Below, one piece after another: positions 19,267 to 27,491 of a stretch of DNA of 64,000 bases. The notes below the pieces were generated by a model that made no database searches, was not told where the DNA came from, and saw only the letters and a list, made by a program, of their open reading frames with translations. Positions within the stretch are counted from its first letter, which is position 1; every line of letters starts with the position of its first letter. Source of the stretch: Hydrogenophaga sp. BPS33. Lineage in GTDB: Bacteria > Pseudomonadota > Gammaproteobacteria > Burkholderiales > Burkholderiaceae_C. The position numbers were made by a program, and so were the translations under genes. The stretch is from positions 5,394,001 through 5,458,000 of the forward strand of contig NZ_CP044549.1 of the NCBI RefSeq assembly GCF_009859475.1. The letters are read 5' to 3'.

Positions 19267-19334
19267 GGTGAGGGCCGTTGTACTCCATCACCGCGGCCCG
19301 CTCAAGGTGCGCGCCGTTCTAGGGCGAACGCGCC

Positions 19335-19835
19335 TCAGGCTGCGGCGAGCAGGCCGTCGAGCTTGCGCAGACCGGCCACGGTCTGCAGGCAGGCCTGCGC
19401 GGCCTCGGTACCCTTCACGGCGAAGTGGCGCATGAAGTACTTGCGGTGCTCGGCGTGCTCGTGGAAGTGGTGCGGCGTGAGCACGGCCGAGATCATGGGC
19501 ACGCCGGTATCCAGCTGCACGTTCATGAGCGCCTGCACCACCGTGCTGGCGACGAAGTCGTGGCGATAGATGCCGCCATCGACCACGAGCGCGCTGCCCA
19601 CGACGGCGGCGTAGCGGCCCGAGCGGGCCAGGCGCTGCGCGTGCAGCGGGATCTCGAACGCCCCGGGCACGTCGAACACGTCGATGCTGTCGGCGCCGAA
19701 GCCGGCCTGGGCCATCTCGGCGAAGAAGGCATCGCGCGCCTGGTGCACGATGTCGGCATGCCAGGAGGCTTCGACGAACGCGAAGCGCAAGGTGGCAGGA
19801 AGGTGGAGGTGTTGGGAAGACTCGGTCTGATTCAT
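19335..19835 (-). CDS. ribH: 6,7-dimethyl-8-ribityllumazine synthase
   Basis: RibH condenses the pyrimidine intermediate with dihydroxybutanone phosphate, the penultimate step of riboflavin synthesis. The 166-residue product has VFDVPGAFEIPLHAQ, VVGSALVVDGGIYRHDFVA and SAVLTPHHFHEHAEHRKYF with the catalytic histidine region. The ATG at 19835 has GAGGA at 8 nt. The gene stands alone and is preceded by an FMN riboswitch. The ribosome-binding site can pair with CCTC just upstream (19853-19856 with 19841-19844), which offers a way for the switch to block translation. Confidence 0.94.
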   Translation of the reverse strand: MNQTESSQHLHLPATLRFAFVEASWHADIVHQARDAFFAEMAQAGFGADSIDVFDVPGAFEIPLHAQRLARSGRYAAVVGSALVVDGGIYRHDFVASTVVQALMNVQLDTGVPMISAVLTPHHFHEHAEHRKYFMRHFAVKGTEAAQACLQTVAGLRKLDGLLAAA

Positions 19836-19928
19836 GGTGTCCTCGACAAAAGGAGGGGCCAACAAATCAGGGCGCACAAGCACACGCACCGCCGCAACGC
19901 CCAAGGCTCACGGAAGTGCCTGGCTCGC

Positions 19929-20090
19929 GCTCTCTTTCATCCGGACTGTGACCGTCGGTCCCGGGATCTCACCGGGTCTGCTGACCCCATGCGCTGGACT
20001 TGCCGGCGCATGGGCGCTCGCGGGACTCGTGCGGCCGTGTCGCCACGCCGCCATCACCGCCGGTGGGGAATTGCACCCCGCCCTGAGAAC
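19929..20090 (-). promoter_or_regulatory. FMN riboswitch (RFN element) upstream of ribH
   Basis: On the minus strand the leader shows all conserved RFN blocks in order: GGGCGGGGTGCAATTCCCC, ACCGGCGGTGATGG, a variable GC-rich arm, CAGCAGACCCGGTGAGATCC, and GACGGTCACAGTCCGGATGA with AAGAGAG. The aptamer ends about 95 nt before the ribH ATG. No T-run follows, so control of translation through the small CCTC/GAGG hairpin at the ribosome-binding site is more likely than termination. Confidence 0.95.
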
Positions 20091-20170
20091 GCTTGTGTCC
20101 GGCACGAGGCCGGACCGGCGAATTCTAGACAGCGCGCGGTTCCCGCGCTGTCGCTCGGGTTTTATGCCCG

Positions 20171-21016
20171 TCAGGCGGTGACGATCCAGCCTTCGAGCGG
20201 GTCGAATTCGGGCAGCCCCCAGCGCGGCGCGCCGGCTCGGTGCCGCTGCTCGGCCCAGGCCGCCTGCAGCAGGCAAAGCACCGCGTCCAGGCTGTCGCCG
20301 CTGGCGTCGGCAACCAGCGTGTCGTGCTGGGCATGCGTGAGCTTGAGACGCAGGCCCACGGCTTGCAGCAGGGGCGCCTGGCCGTTTTCCAGCGCGTGGA
20401 TCAGCGTCTTGCGCGCGATCAGACGCTCGGGGGTTTGCCGGGCCTTGTCGTCGCTCTTGTACGACGTGCTGCCGAGCACGCTGCGCGCGAGAAGGCCGGG
20501 GTAAGCCTCCAAGCCGACGCGGCTGCCATCGCCCTCGTGCAAACCCGGCAGCGTGACACCGGCGGCGACCAGGCGCGGCACGCCAGCATGCAGCATGAAA
20601 GCGACCGGCGGGTTGACCCACTTCATGCTCGGGCTGGAACCGGCCGGGCCGTCGGTGGCGCGGTGGGCGAACTTGCCACCCACGGGGCGCGCGTCGCAGA
20701 AGGCGGCAAAGCTGTCGCGGATGGACTCGCGGCTCAGTGCGGCGTAGTGCGCCATGCAGGCGCTCCAGTCGGTGGGCCAGCCCAGGTGGGTCACCAGTTC
20801 GCGCGGCAGGCCAAAGGGCAGGTCGAAGCCGCCGACCCAGCGGCCCGGCGCCGCCATGCGCTCGGCCCAGGCATCGAGTGTCTCGAAGCGCTCGACCGCA
20901 TCGAGCACCACGCGGCCACGGTCGGCGCGTCCCACCGCCAGCGTGATGGGTTTGCGGCGGCTGGGCGCGCTGGTGAAGTCGCAGCCCAGGAGCGTGAGAG
21001 TGGTGGCCGAGTTCAT
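20171..21016 (-). CDS. DUF429 family protein
   Basis: The 281-residue product begins MNSATTLTLLGCDFTSAPS, with a conserved early Asp as in DUF429 proteins, and has WVGGFDLPFGLPRELV, a GLEAYPGLLAR segment, and a conserved DASGDSLDAVLCLLQAAW near the end. The fold resembles RNase H-like nucleases by family knowledge, but no activity is established. ATG 21016 overlaps the stop of the EamA gene by 4 bp (ATGA), so they are coupled. The RNA-like ORF extension upstream is not coding. Confidence 0.75.
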   Translation of the reverse strand: MNSATTLTLLGCDFTSAPSRRKPITLAVGRADRGRVVLDAVERFETLDAWAERMAAPGRWVGGFDLPFGLPRELVTHLGWPTDWSACMAHYAALSRESIRDSFAAFCDARPVGGKFAHRATDGPAGSSPSMKWVNPPVAFMLHAGVPRLVAAGVTLPGLHEGDGSRVGLEAYPGLLARSVLGSTSYKSDDKARQTPERLIARKTLIHALENGQAPLLQAVGLRLKLTHAQHDTLVADASGDSLDAVLCLLQAAWAEQRHRAGAPRWGLPEFDPLEGWIVTA

Positions 21017-21894
21017 CCCAACGCCAGCGCCGTCACACCAGCGGCGATGCACAGCGCACCGAGAATGCGCGCGAAGCGGTCGCCCTCGCCCAGCAAGTGG
21101 CCGCCGATCAGCGCGGCGAACAACATGGACACCTCGCGCGCGGGCGCCACGTGCGACAGCGGCGCTTGCTGCATGGCATAAAGCACCAGCACATAGGCCA
21201 CGGGGCTGACCACCGCCACCAGCAGGGCGTAACGCCATTGCACGCGCCAGAGCTGGCGCGCGGTGGGCAGGTCGCGCAGCACGCTGGGTGCGAGCAGCAG
21301 GAGGCGCACGAAGTTGCCCATGTAGTCGATCAGGATGGGGGACATGAGGAGGAACTTGACGGCATAGCCGTCCACCAGCGTGTAGCCGGCGATGAACACG
21401 CCAGTGAGCAAGCCGTAGGCCATGCCTTTGTGCACGCGCTGGCGCGCCTTCGGGTCGTGCGCGGCGCGCAGCAGACCAGGGCCGCCGGCGATGAGAAACA
21501 CGCCGCCCACCACGCCGGCGATGCCCAAAGCACCGAGCGCGGAAATGTGTTCACCCAGGAAGGCGATGGCGAAAAGCGAAGACAGCAACGGCCCTGAGCC
21601 GCGCGCCAGCGGGTACACCACGGTCAGGTCGGCCTTGCGGTAGCCCCGCAGCAAGACCACGAAGTAGACAACGTGCAGCACGCCGCTGGCGACCACAAAG
21701 CCCCACTCGATGGCACCCCAGCGCGGCACCTCTTCGCGCCCAAGCCACCAGCCCAGCGGAGCCCAGACCAGCATCAGAACAATGCAGGTGAAGAAGACGA
21801 AACGAGCATCTCCCGCGGCCTTTTTGGCGGCGATGTTCCAGCAGGCGTGGATCAGGCCGGCAAGGACGACAAGACTGAAGGCGGTCAATGACAT
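21013..21894 (-). CDS. EamA/DMT superfamily transporter
   Basis: This 293-residue protein is an inner-membrane carrier with about ten hydrophobic helices in two repeats, for example LTAFSLVVLAGLIHACWNIA at the start and GALCIAAGVTALALG at the end. The YPLARGSGPLLSSLFAIAFLGE segment is the hallmark of EamA halves. Substrate unknown; members move amino acids, metabolites or sugars. It is the promoter-proximal gene of a pair with DUF429. Confidence 0.88.
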   Translation of the reverse strand: MSLTAFSLVVLAGLIHACWNIAAKKAAGDARFVFFTCIVLMLVWAPLGWWLGREEVPRWGAIEWGFVVASGVLHVVYFVVLLRGYRKADLTVVYPLARGSGPLLSSLFAIAFLGEHISALGALGIAGVVGGVFLIAGGPGLLRAAHDPKARQRVHKGMAYGLLTGVFIAGYTLVDGYAVKFLLMSPILIDYMGNFVRLLLLAPSVLRDLPTARQLWRVQWRYALLVAVVSPVAYVLVLYAMQQAPLSHVAPAREVSMLFAALIGGHLLGEGDRFARILGALCIAAGVTALALG

Positions 21895-21954
21895 GAAAGC
21901 GTGAAGAGATCAGAACTTGGCGTGGGCGACAAGAGGCGCCACTTCTGGCGTGCC

Positions 21955-22012
21955 CCTCACCCCCGCCCTCTCCCAAGGGGGCGAGGGAGTCAGACCCGCG
22001 CTCCGGAGCGAA
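21955..22012. repeat. Inverted-repeat intergenic element
   Basis: CCCCTCACCCCCGCCCTCTCCC faces GGGGGCGAGGGAG (split here as two short arms), a dyad of the type scattered between genes in many Burkholderiales, followed by GCGCTCCGGAGCG, a second small palindrome. No gene is present from 21895 to 22131; the rest of the gap is repeat copy B. Confidence 0.55.
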
Positions 22013-22029
22013 GTATCGCCATCCAGAAA

Positions 22030-22131
22030 CACCGAGGGTCCGGCTCCGCCGGCCCCAGGTGTTGTCCCCCCTCCAAGCGCCGAAGGCGCGCTAGAGAGGG
22101 GGGAAGCCGCGAAGCGGCGCAGGGGGGAGTC
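22030..22131 (+). repeat. 3'-end palindromic repeat, copy B
   Basis: Second copy of the element at 15634. It abuts the bluF stop codon (TGA immediately followed by GACTCCCCCCTGCGCCGC on the gene strand) and keeps the CCCCCCTC/GAGGGGGG outer stem and the GCGCC/GGCGC hairpin. Orientation relative to the upstream gene is the same as in copies A and C. Confidence 0.8.
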
Positions 22132-22557
22132 TCATCCCCGTCCTATGATGCTGGCGGTGGCCATCAATTCTTCGAGCAGCGCCAGCGAAACGCGACCCGA
22201 AACGGCGTAGGGGTCGAACTCGGGCCGCTCGGAATACTTCAATACGATGGACGTGTTGACCTTCGAGAGATTCACCTGGCCCATGGTCCAGCCGCCAAAG
22301 CGGCGCTCGGTGATCTCTTCGTACTCCAGCAGTTCCACGTCGGTGTGGCGCGCATCGGCCACGATGTGGTTGTAGAGCGCGTTGACCGCGCTGCGCCCAC
22401 CTTCGATGGCTTGCAGGAACACGCCACCGCCATAGCAGAGCACGCCGGTGATGCCGTTGCCCATGTTGTGCAGGCGCGAAGCCTCCAGGATGGAGTCGAT
22501 CGCCTTGGTGCAGTCCTTGTCGACTGCGCGGCTGACGTAGAGCAGGCGTACCAGCAT
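22132..22557 (-). CDS. BLUF-domain blue-light sensor
   Basis: The 141-residue product is essentially one BLUF domain, which binds FAD and senses blue light. Key residues are visible: Tyr7 (RLLYVSRA), Asn31 (RLHNMGNGITG), Gln49 (FLQAIEG), and Trp89 and Met91 (FGGWTMGQV). About 40 residues of C-terminal helix follow, as in short single-domain BLUF proteins that signal through a partner. The gene starts 8 bp after the folE stop, so the two are cotranscribed. No EAL or GGDEF output domain is attached. The stop codon touches repeat copy B. Confidence 0.93.
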   Translation of the reverse strand: MLVRLLYVSRAVDKDCTKAIDSILEASRLHNMGNGITGVLCYGGGVFLQAIEGGRSAVNALYNHIVADARHTDVELLEYEEITERRFGGWTMGQVNLSKVNTSIVLKYSERPEFDPYAVSGRVSLALLEELMATASIIGRG

Positions 22558-22565
22558 GATGGGCC

Positions 22566-23300
22566 TCAGGATTTCCGGGGAATAAGGGAGAGGAATTCGC
22601 GCCGCAGGTTCGGGTCTTTCAGGAACACGCCGCGCATGACCGAGTTGATCATCTTGCTGTCCATGTCCTTCACGCCGCGCCAGGCCATGCAGTAGTGGCT
22701 GGCTTCCATGACCACGGCCAGGCCGTCGGGCTGGGTCTTTTCCTGGATCAGGTCGGCCAGTTGCACCACGGCCTCTTCCTGGATCTGCGGGCGGCCCATG
22801 ATCCACTCGGCCAGTCGCGCGTACTTGGACAGGCCGATGACGTTGGTGTGCTCGTTGGGCATCACGCCGATCCAGAGCTTGCCGATGACCGGGCAGAAGT
22901 GGTGGCTGCAGGCGCTGCGCACGGTGATCGGGCCGACGATCATCAACTCGTTGAGGTGTTCGGCATTGGGGAACTCGGTGATGCTCGGGCCCTTGACGTA
23001 GCGGCCATTGAACACTTCCTTGATGTACATCTTGGCCACGCGGCGCGCGGTGTCGCCGGTGTTGTGGTCGTTCTCGGTGTCGATCACCATCGCGTCTAGC
23101 ACGCCCTGCATTTTTTCAGCGACTTCGTCGAGCAAGAGCTCCAACTCGCCGGGCTGGATGAATTCGGCGATGTTGTCGTTGGAATGGAAGCGCTGGCGCG
23201 CGGCCTTGACGCGTTCGCGGATCTTGACCGACACGGGCACGCCCACGTCGTCGTCAGGGGGAGCTGCGGAGGTCATGTCGGTGGCGGTTTTCGTCAGCAT
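22566..23300 (-). CDS. folE: GTP cyclohydrolase I
   Basis: FolE opens GTP to dihydroneopterin triphosphate, the first step of folate and pterin synthesis. The 244-residue product has the zinc and active-site residues in VRSACSHHFCPVIGK and HYCMAWRGV, and NVIGLSKYARLAEW. A polar N-terminal extension of about 40 residues precedes the core. nudB, which acts on the FolE product, lies 5 kb away in the same direction, and pabBC supplies the other folate branch. folE is the first gene of a pair with the BLUF sensor. Confidence 0.95.
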   Translation of the reverse strand: MLTKTATDMTSAAPPDDDVGVPVSVKIRERVKAARQRFHSNDNIAEFIQPGELELLLDEVAEKMQGVLDAMVIDTENDHNTGDTARRVAKMYIKEVFNGRYVKGPSITEFPNAEHLNELMIVGPITVRSACSHHFCPVIGKLWIGVMPNEHTNVIGLSKYARLAEWIMGRPQIQEEAVVQLADLIQEKTQPDGLAVVMEASHYCMAWRGVKDMDSKMINSVMRGVFLKDPNLRREFLSLIPRKS

Positions 23301-23320
23301 CCGGGCATGCTAACACCGGA

Positions 23321-23346
23321 CCCCCAGGGCGTACGCCCCTCGGGGC
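23321..23346. repeat. Short palindromic element CCCCCAGGGCGTACGCCC
   Basis: A GC-rich near-palindrome (GGGCGTACGCCC core) in the 64-bp gap between folE and the ligase gene. A diverged copy lies inside the ligase coding region at 24196-24216. Confidence 0.55.
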
Positions 23347-23364
23347 ATTCGGCGCGCCGGGCCG

Positions 23365-25176
23365 TCAGCCGAGCAGTTGCTCCAGGTCCTGCAGGGTGTT
23401 GGCCTCGTGCAAGGGCTTGTCGTAGCGGATGCGCTGCATGCGCGGGAAGCGCAGCGCCACACCGCTCTTGTGCCGCGCGCTGCGCGCGATGCCTTCGAAG
23501 GCCAGCTCGAAGACCAGCGTGGGCCGCACGCTGCGCACCGGGCCGAACTTCTCCAGCGTGTTCTCGCGGATCACCTTGTCCACGGCCTTGAACTCCTCGT
23601 CGGTCAACCCGGAATAGGCCTTGGTGAAGGCCACGAGTTGCAGCCCGTCGGGATCGGCAGGACGGCGTTGCGCGATGGCGTCGACCACCGCCTGGGCCTC
23701 GGCGGCATGGACGGGCGTGCGGTTCCACACCGCGAAGGTGTAGTCGGTGTAGACCGACGCGCGCCGGCCATGCCCGGCCTGGGCGTAGATCAGCACGCCA
23801 TCGACCGAGAGCGGATCGATCTTCCATTTCCACCACGCCAGCAGCGCCGAGCCGTCGCCGCGCTTTTGCCGCCCGGTGCCGTAGTGGCTGTCGCGGTGTT
23901 TGAGCATGAGGCCTTCGACGCCGAGTGCGCGCGCCTGGGTGCGCCAGGCGGCCAGCGCCACCCAGTCTCCGGTCAGCACCGGCGAGAGCCACAGGCGGGG
24001 TCCGGGTGTTTCGTTGAGGCGGGCGGCCAGGGCTTCGAGGCGGGCCCGGCGCTCGTGCTGCGGCGTGTGGCGCAGGTCTTCGTCACCGGCTTCCAGCAGG
24101 TCGTACGCCATGAAGCCCACCGGCGCGGCGGCCAGCACTTTCGGCCCCAGCGTCTTGCGGCCGATGCGCTGCTGCAGCAGGGCAAACGGCGCCGGCCCCC
24201 CAGGGCGTTCGCTCCCCGGCAGGGCGGGCCCGGCGAGTCCGTCGTCCCATACCAGGATCTCGCCGTCGATCACCGTGCCATCGGGCCAGCGCTGCGCAAG
24301 CGCCAGCAACTCGGGAAAGCGCTCGCTCATGAGCTCTTCGCCCCGCGACCACACCCACACCTGGCCCGCGCGCTTGACGATCTGGCCGCGGATGCCATCG
24401 AACTTCCACTCGGCGAGCCAGTCACCCGGCGCGCCCAGGCGGGCCTGCACCGTGTCGGCCGTACCCGCGCTGGCCAACTCCATCGCCAGCAAGTCGTCGC
24501 CCGCCTCGTTGCCCAGTGCACTGGCCAGGAAGAACGGATAGGGTTGGCTCGGGTCGCCCTGCGCAGCGGCGTCGGTGTCCACAGGGGCCACCAGCGCGCG
24601 GTAGCGCTCGGCCGTGGGCAGGCGCTTGCTGTCGGTGTAGCCCATCATGCGCGCGGCGATCTGCTTCGCATCCAGCCCGGCGTGCGCCGCCAGCGCGCGC
24701 TGCACCAGCAGCTTGCTCACGCCCACACGAAAGCCGCCGCCCACGAGCTTCACCAGCAGGAAGCGGCCGGTGGCGTCGAGTTCGCGCCACCCCTCTCCCA
24801 GCGCCTGGGCCACGGCCTCGTCGCTCTGGCCGCGCAGAGGCAGCAGGCGCGTTTCCATCCATTCGCTCAACGAGGTGTCCAGGCCGCGTGCCCCGCGCGG
24901 CAGCGGCAGCACGAGCGCAATGGTTTCGGCCAGATCGCCCACCGCCTGGTAGCTGGCTTCGAAGAGCCATTCCGGCAGGCCCGAATCGGCGATCGCCTGG
25001 GCACGCAGCTGCGCGGTCTTGATGAGTTGGCGCGGTTTGCCCCCGGACAGGAAGTAGACCGCCCAGGCGGCGTCGGCGTCGTCCACCTCGGTGAGGTAGC
25101 GGCGCAGCGCGGCGACCTTGGCGTTGGTCGCCGTGGTGGCATCGAGCTCGTCGAAAAGCGCGGCGAAGCGTTTCAT
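23365..25176 (-). CDS. ATP-dependent DNA ligase
   Basis: The 603-residue protein has an N-terminal helical domain (about 1-210), the ligase adenylation motif EWKFDGIRGQ with the nucleophilic lysine near residue 255, later SRGEELMSERFPE, DGEILVW, LEGLMLK-type VEGLMLKHRDSHY and a C-terminal OB domain. It is an extra ATP ligase beside the housekeeping NAD ligase, used in repair in other bacteria. It overlaps the exonuclease gene by 4 bp (ATGA). A palindromic repeat is inserted in frame at 24196-24216, encoding LPGSERPGGP between DGLAGPA and APFALLQQ. Confidence 0.93.
   Translation of the reverse strand: MKRFAALFDELDATTATNAKVAALRRYLTEVDDADAAWAVYFLSGGKPRQLIKTAQLRAQAIADSGLPEWLFEASYQAVGDLAETIALVLPLPRGARGLDTSLSEWMETRLLPLRGQSDEAVAQALGEGWRELDATGRFLLVKLVGGGFRVGVSKLLVQRALAAHAGLDAKQIAARMMGYTDSKRLPTAERYRALVAPVDTDAAAQGDPSQPYPFFLASALGNEAGDDLLAMELASAGTADTVQARLGAPGDWLAEWKFDGIRGQIVKRAGQVWVWSRGEELMSERFPELLALAQRWPDGTVIDGEILVWDDGLAGPALPGSERPGGPAPFALLQQRIGRKTLGPKVLAAAPVGFMAYDLLEAGDEDLRHTPQHERRARLEALAARLNETPGPRLWLSPVLTGDWVALAAWRTQARALGVEGLMLKHRDSHYGTGRQKRGDGSALLAWWKWKIDPLSVDGVLIYAQAGHGRRASVYTDYTFAVWNRTPVHAAEAQAVVDAIAQRRPADPDGLQLVAFTKAYSGLTDEEFKAVDKVIRENTLEKFGPVRSVRPTLVFELAFEGIARSARHKSGVALRFPRMQRIRYDKPLHEANTLQDLEQLLG
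24196..24216. repeat. In-frame palindromic repeat inside the ligase gene
   Basis: CCCCCAGGGCGT followed by TCGCTCCCC matches the intergenic element at 23321 at the first 12 positions and most of the rest. It encodes GSERPGG in a loop between the ligase adenylation motifs without breaking the frame. Confidence 0.5.
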
Positions 25177-26192
25177 GCGCCCTCTTCCGGATCGTCGCCG
25201 TATTCGGTCTCGAAGCCTTCGGCCTGCAGACCTTGTTCCTGCAGATAGCGCACCAGCACCGGAATGCTGCCGTGCGTGACGATGATGCGCTCGGCGCCGC
25301 TGGCGCCGATGGCGCTCAGCAGCCCAGGCCAGTCGGCGTGGTCGCTGAGCACGAAGCCCCGGTCGTGCCCGCCGCGCCGCCGCCAGCCGCGCACCTGCAT
25401 CCAGCCGCTGGCAAAGGCGTCGGAGATGTCGCCAAAACGGCGGATCCACGGCGTGCCCAGGGCGGAGCCGGGGCACAGGACAAGCGCGCGGCGGTAGAGC
25501 GTCGGGTCTGTGACCTCGGACACCTGCAGCGTATCGGGCAGCGCCACACCCGCCGCACGGTAGGCGCGGTTCAGCGGCTCGACCGCGCCATGGCAGACGA
25601 TGGGACCGATGGATGCGTCCACCCCGGCCAGGATGCGCTGCGCCTTGCCCAGGCTGTAGCAGGTGAGCACGCTGGCGCGGCCGGTCTCGGCGTTGTCGTG
25701 CCACCAGCGGTTGATCTGGCCAAACAACTCCGTGTCGGAGCGCCAGCGGTAGATCGGCAGGCCAAAGGTGGACTCGGTGATGAAGACGTCGCAACGCACC
25801 GGCTCGAACGCGGCGCAGGTGCGGTCGGGCACCGCGCCCGCCGGCGTGGTGCGGTAGTCGCCGCTGGCGACCCATACGCGCCCCTGGTGCTCCACGCGGA
25901 CCTGGGCCGAGCCCAGCACATGCCCCGCCGGGTGCAGCGAAATGCGCACGCCCCGGTGTTCGACCGTTTCCCCATAGGCCAGGCCCTGGAAGGGAATATC
26001 AGGCCCGAGCCGCGCACGCAGCAAACCTTCGGACACCGCCGTCGCCAGGTAGTGGCCGTGTCCGGTGCGCGCGTGGTCCGAATGCGCATGGGTGATGACG
26101 GCGCGCTCCACGCGGCGCCAGGGGTCGATGTAGAAGTCGCCGGGCGGGCAGTACAGCCCTTCAGGCCGTTGGACGATCAGGTCCGAAGCCAT
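25173..26192 (-). CDS. Ligase-associated DNA exonuclease (metallo-beta-lactamase fold)
   Basis: The 339-residue product has the metal site ITHAHSDHARTGH (His35, His37, Asp39, His40), HPAGHVLGSAQV and WVASGDYRTT, the features of the beta-CASP/MBL exonucleases encoded next to ATP-dependent ligases. Translationally coupled to the ligase through a 4-bp overlap, it probably trims ends before sealing. The helicase and phosphoesterase that often complete this cluster are not nearby. clsB lies 4 bp upstream on the same strand. Confidence 0.92.
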   Translation of the reverse strand: MASDLIVQRPEGLYCPPGDFYIDPWRRVERAVITHAHSDHARTGHGHYLATAVSEGLLRARLGPDIPFQGLAYGETVEHRGVRISLHPAGHVLGSAQVRVEHQGRVWVASGDYRTTPAGAVPDRTCAAFEPVRCDVFITESTFGLPIYRWRSDTELFGQINRWWHDNAETGRASVLTCYSLGKAQRILAGVDASIGPIVCHGAVEPLNRAYRAAGVALPDTLQVSEVTDPTLYRRALVLCPGSALGTPWIRRFGDISDAFASGWMQVRGWRRRGGHDRGFVLSDHADWPGLLSAIGASGAERIIVTHGSIPVLVRYLQEQGLQAEGFETEYGDDPEEGA

Positions 26193-26196
26193 GGCA

Positions 26197-27450
26197 TCAA
26201 TACCGGTGGCCCATCACGAACAGGGTCGTGCGCATGATCCCGAAAGCGACGCGGTCCAGGCAGCGCTGCCACCACGGACGCCGCACCAGCGCCGGCGCGT
26301 CCACCACCTGGCTGGCGTGCAGCACCAGATCGTCCAGGCAGCTGTGCAACAGGCGGCAGAAGCGCCGGTCGGTGGTCATCACGTTGGCCTCGCGCGCGAG
26401 CAGCATCGACAACGGATCCAGGTTGGTGGAACCCACCGTGCACCAGCGTTGGTCCACCACGGCCACCTTGGCGTGCAGCGCGCTGGGCGCGTATTCGTGG
26501 ATCGCAATGCCGGCGTCCACCAGGCGCTGGTACACCGGGCGCGCGGCGCGGTACTGCAGGAAGTGTTCGTACCGGCCTTGCAGCAGCAAGCGCACGCGCA
26601 CCCCGCGCTCGGCCGCCAGCGTGAGGGCGCGGCGCAGCTTGCGCCCGGGAATGAAATACGCGTTGGCGATCACGATCTCGTGGCGCGATTCGCCAATGGC
26701 CTTGAGGTAGGCCCGTTCGATGTCGTGCCGGTGCGTCACGTTGTCGCGCAGCAGCAGCGTGGCGCGCGCGCCATCCACCCCCAGGGGCGATGGCGAGCTC
26801 TCCTCAACCGATCCGTCGGCCTCCAGCGGCGCGTGCGACCCGATCTGCTGCAGCAGGCGCGAGAAATCACCCACCGGGCGCGAGGCGCGAAGGGCATCCC
26901 ACGCGGCCTTGAATTCGCGCTGGCGCGCGCGGCGCGCGGCCAGGGTCCGCCACCACAGGGTCTCCATGGTGTCGACCATGTCGTCCACCAGGGGCCCGGC
27001 CACGCGCAGCGCGAAGTCGAGCCGGGGGGCGGTCAGCCGGCCCAGCGCCACATCGTCCTGGTCGTCGATGATGTTGATGCCCCCACAGAAGCCCAGCACG
27101 CCATCGATCACGCAGAGCTTGCGGTGCAACCGGCGCCAGTTGCGCGGCAACAGCAGCCCCAGGCGGCCCAGCGGCGCGTAGATGCGCATGGCCACGCCGG
27201 CCTCGGCAAACCGCCGTTGCCACGCCTCGGGCACGGCCGGCGTGCCCACGCCGTCGATGAGCAGGCGCACCACCACGCCACGGCGCGCCGCGCGCTCCAG
27301 GGCCTCGGCCACGCGAAGGGCCGATCCCGCGAATTCGAAGATGTAGGTTTCCAGGTGCACCACGGTGCGCGCGGCGTCCATGGCGTCCACCAGGGCCGGG
27401 AAGAATTCCGCACCGCCGTTGAGCAACAGAAGCTGATGCCCCGGCCGCAT
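26197..27450 (-). CDS. clsB: Cardiolipin synthase B
   Basis: The 417-residue protein belongs to the phospholipase D superfamily, with two HKD motifs: LHRKLCVID near residue 108 and LHAKVAVVD near residue 325, each followed by the usual GGIN and GSTN segments. ClsB makes cardiolipin from phosphatidylglycerol and a second phospholipid at the inner membrane. ATG 27450 is preferred because the domain begins right after it (LLLLNGGAEFFPAL); the longer frame runs into the upstream EEP gene. It follows that gene closely, a pairing common in proteobacteria. Confidence 0.93.
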   Translation of the reverse strand: MRPGHQLLLLNGGAEFFPALVDAMDAARTVVHLETYIFEFAGSALRVAEALERAARRGVVVRLLIDGVGTPAVPEAWQRRFAEAGVAMRIYAPLGRLGLLLPRNWRRLHRKLCVIDGVLGFCGGINIIDDQDDVALGRLTAPRLDFALRVAGPLVDDMVDTMETLWWRTLAARRARQREFKAAWDALRASRPVGDFSRLLQQIGSHAPLEADGSVEESSPSPLGVDGARATLLLRDNVTHRHDIERAYLKAIGESRHEIVIANAYFIPGRKLRRALTLAAERGVRVRLLLQGRYEHFLQYRAARPVYQRLVDAGIAIHEYAPSALHAKVAVVDQRWCTVGSTNLDPLSMLLAREANVMTTDRRFCRLLHSCLDDLVLHASQVVDAPALVRRPWWQRCLDRVAFGIMRTTLFVMGHRY

Positions 27451-27491
27451 GGGCGGATGGCGCGCGCTCCTGGGTTGTGGAGGTCGCGCGC

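Noticed and set aside
21955-22131. CRISPR array or short tandem repeat
   Set aside because: The repeats are palindromic single units, not regularly spaced with unique spacers.
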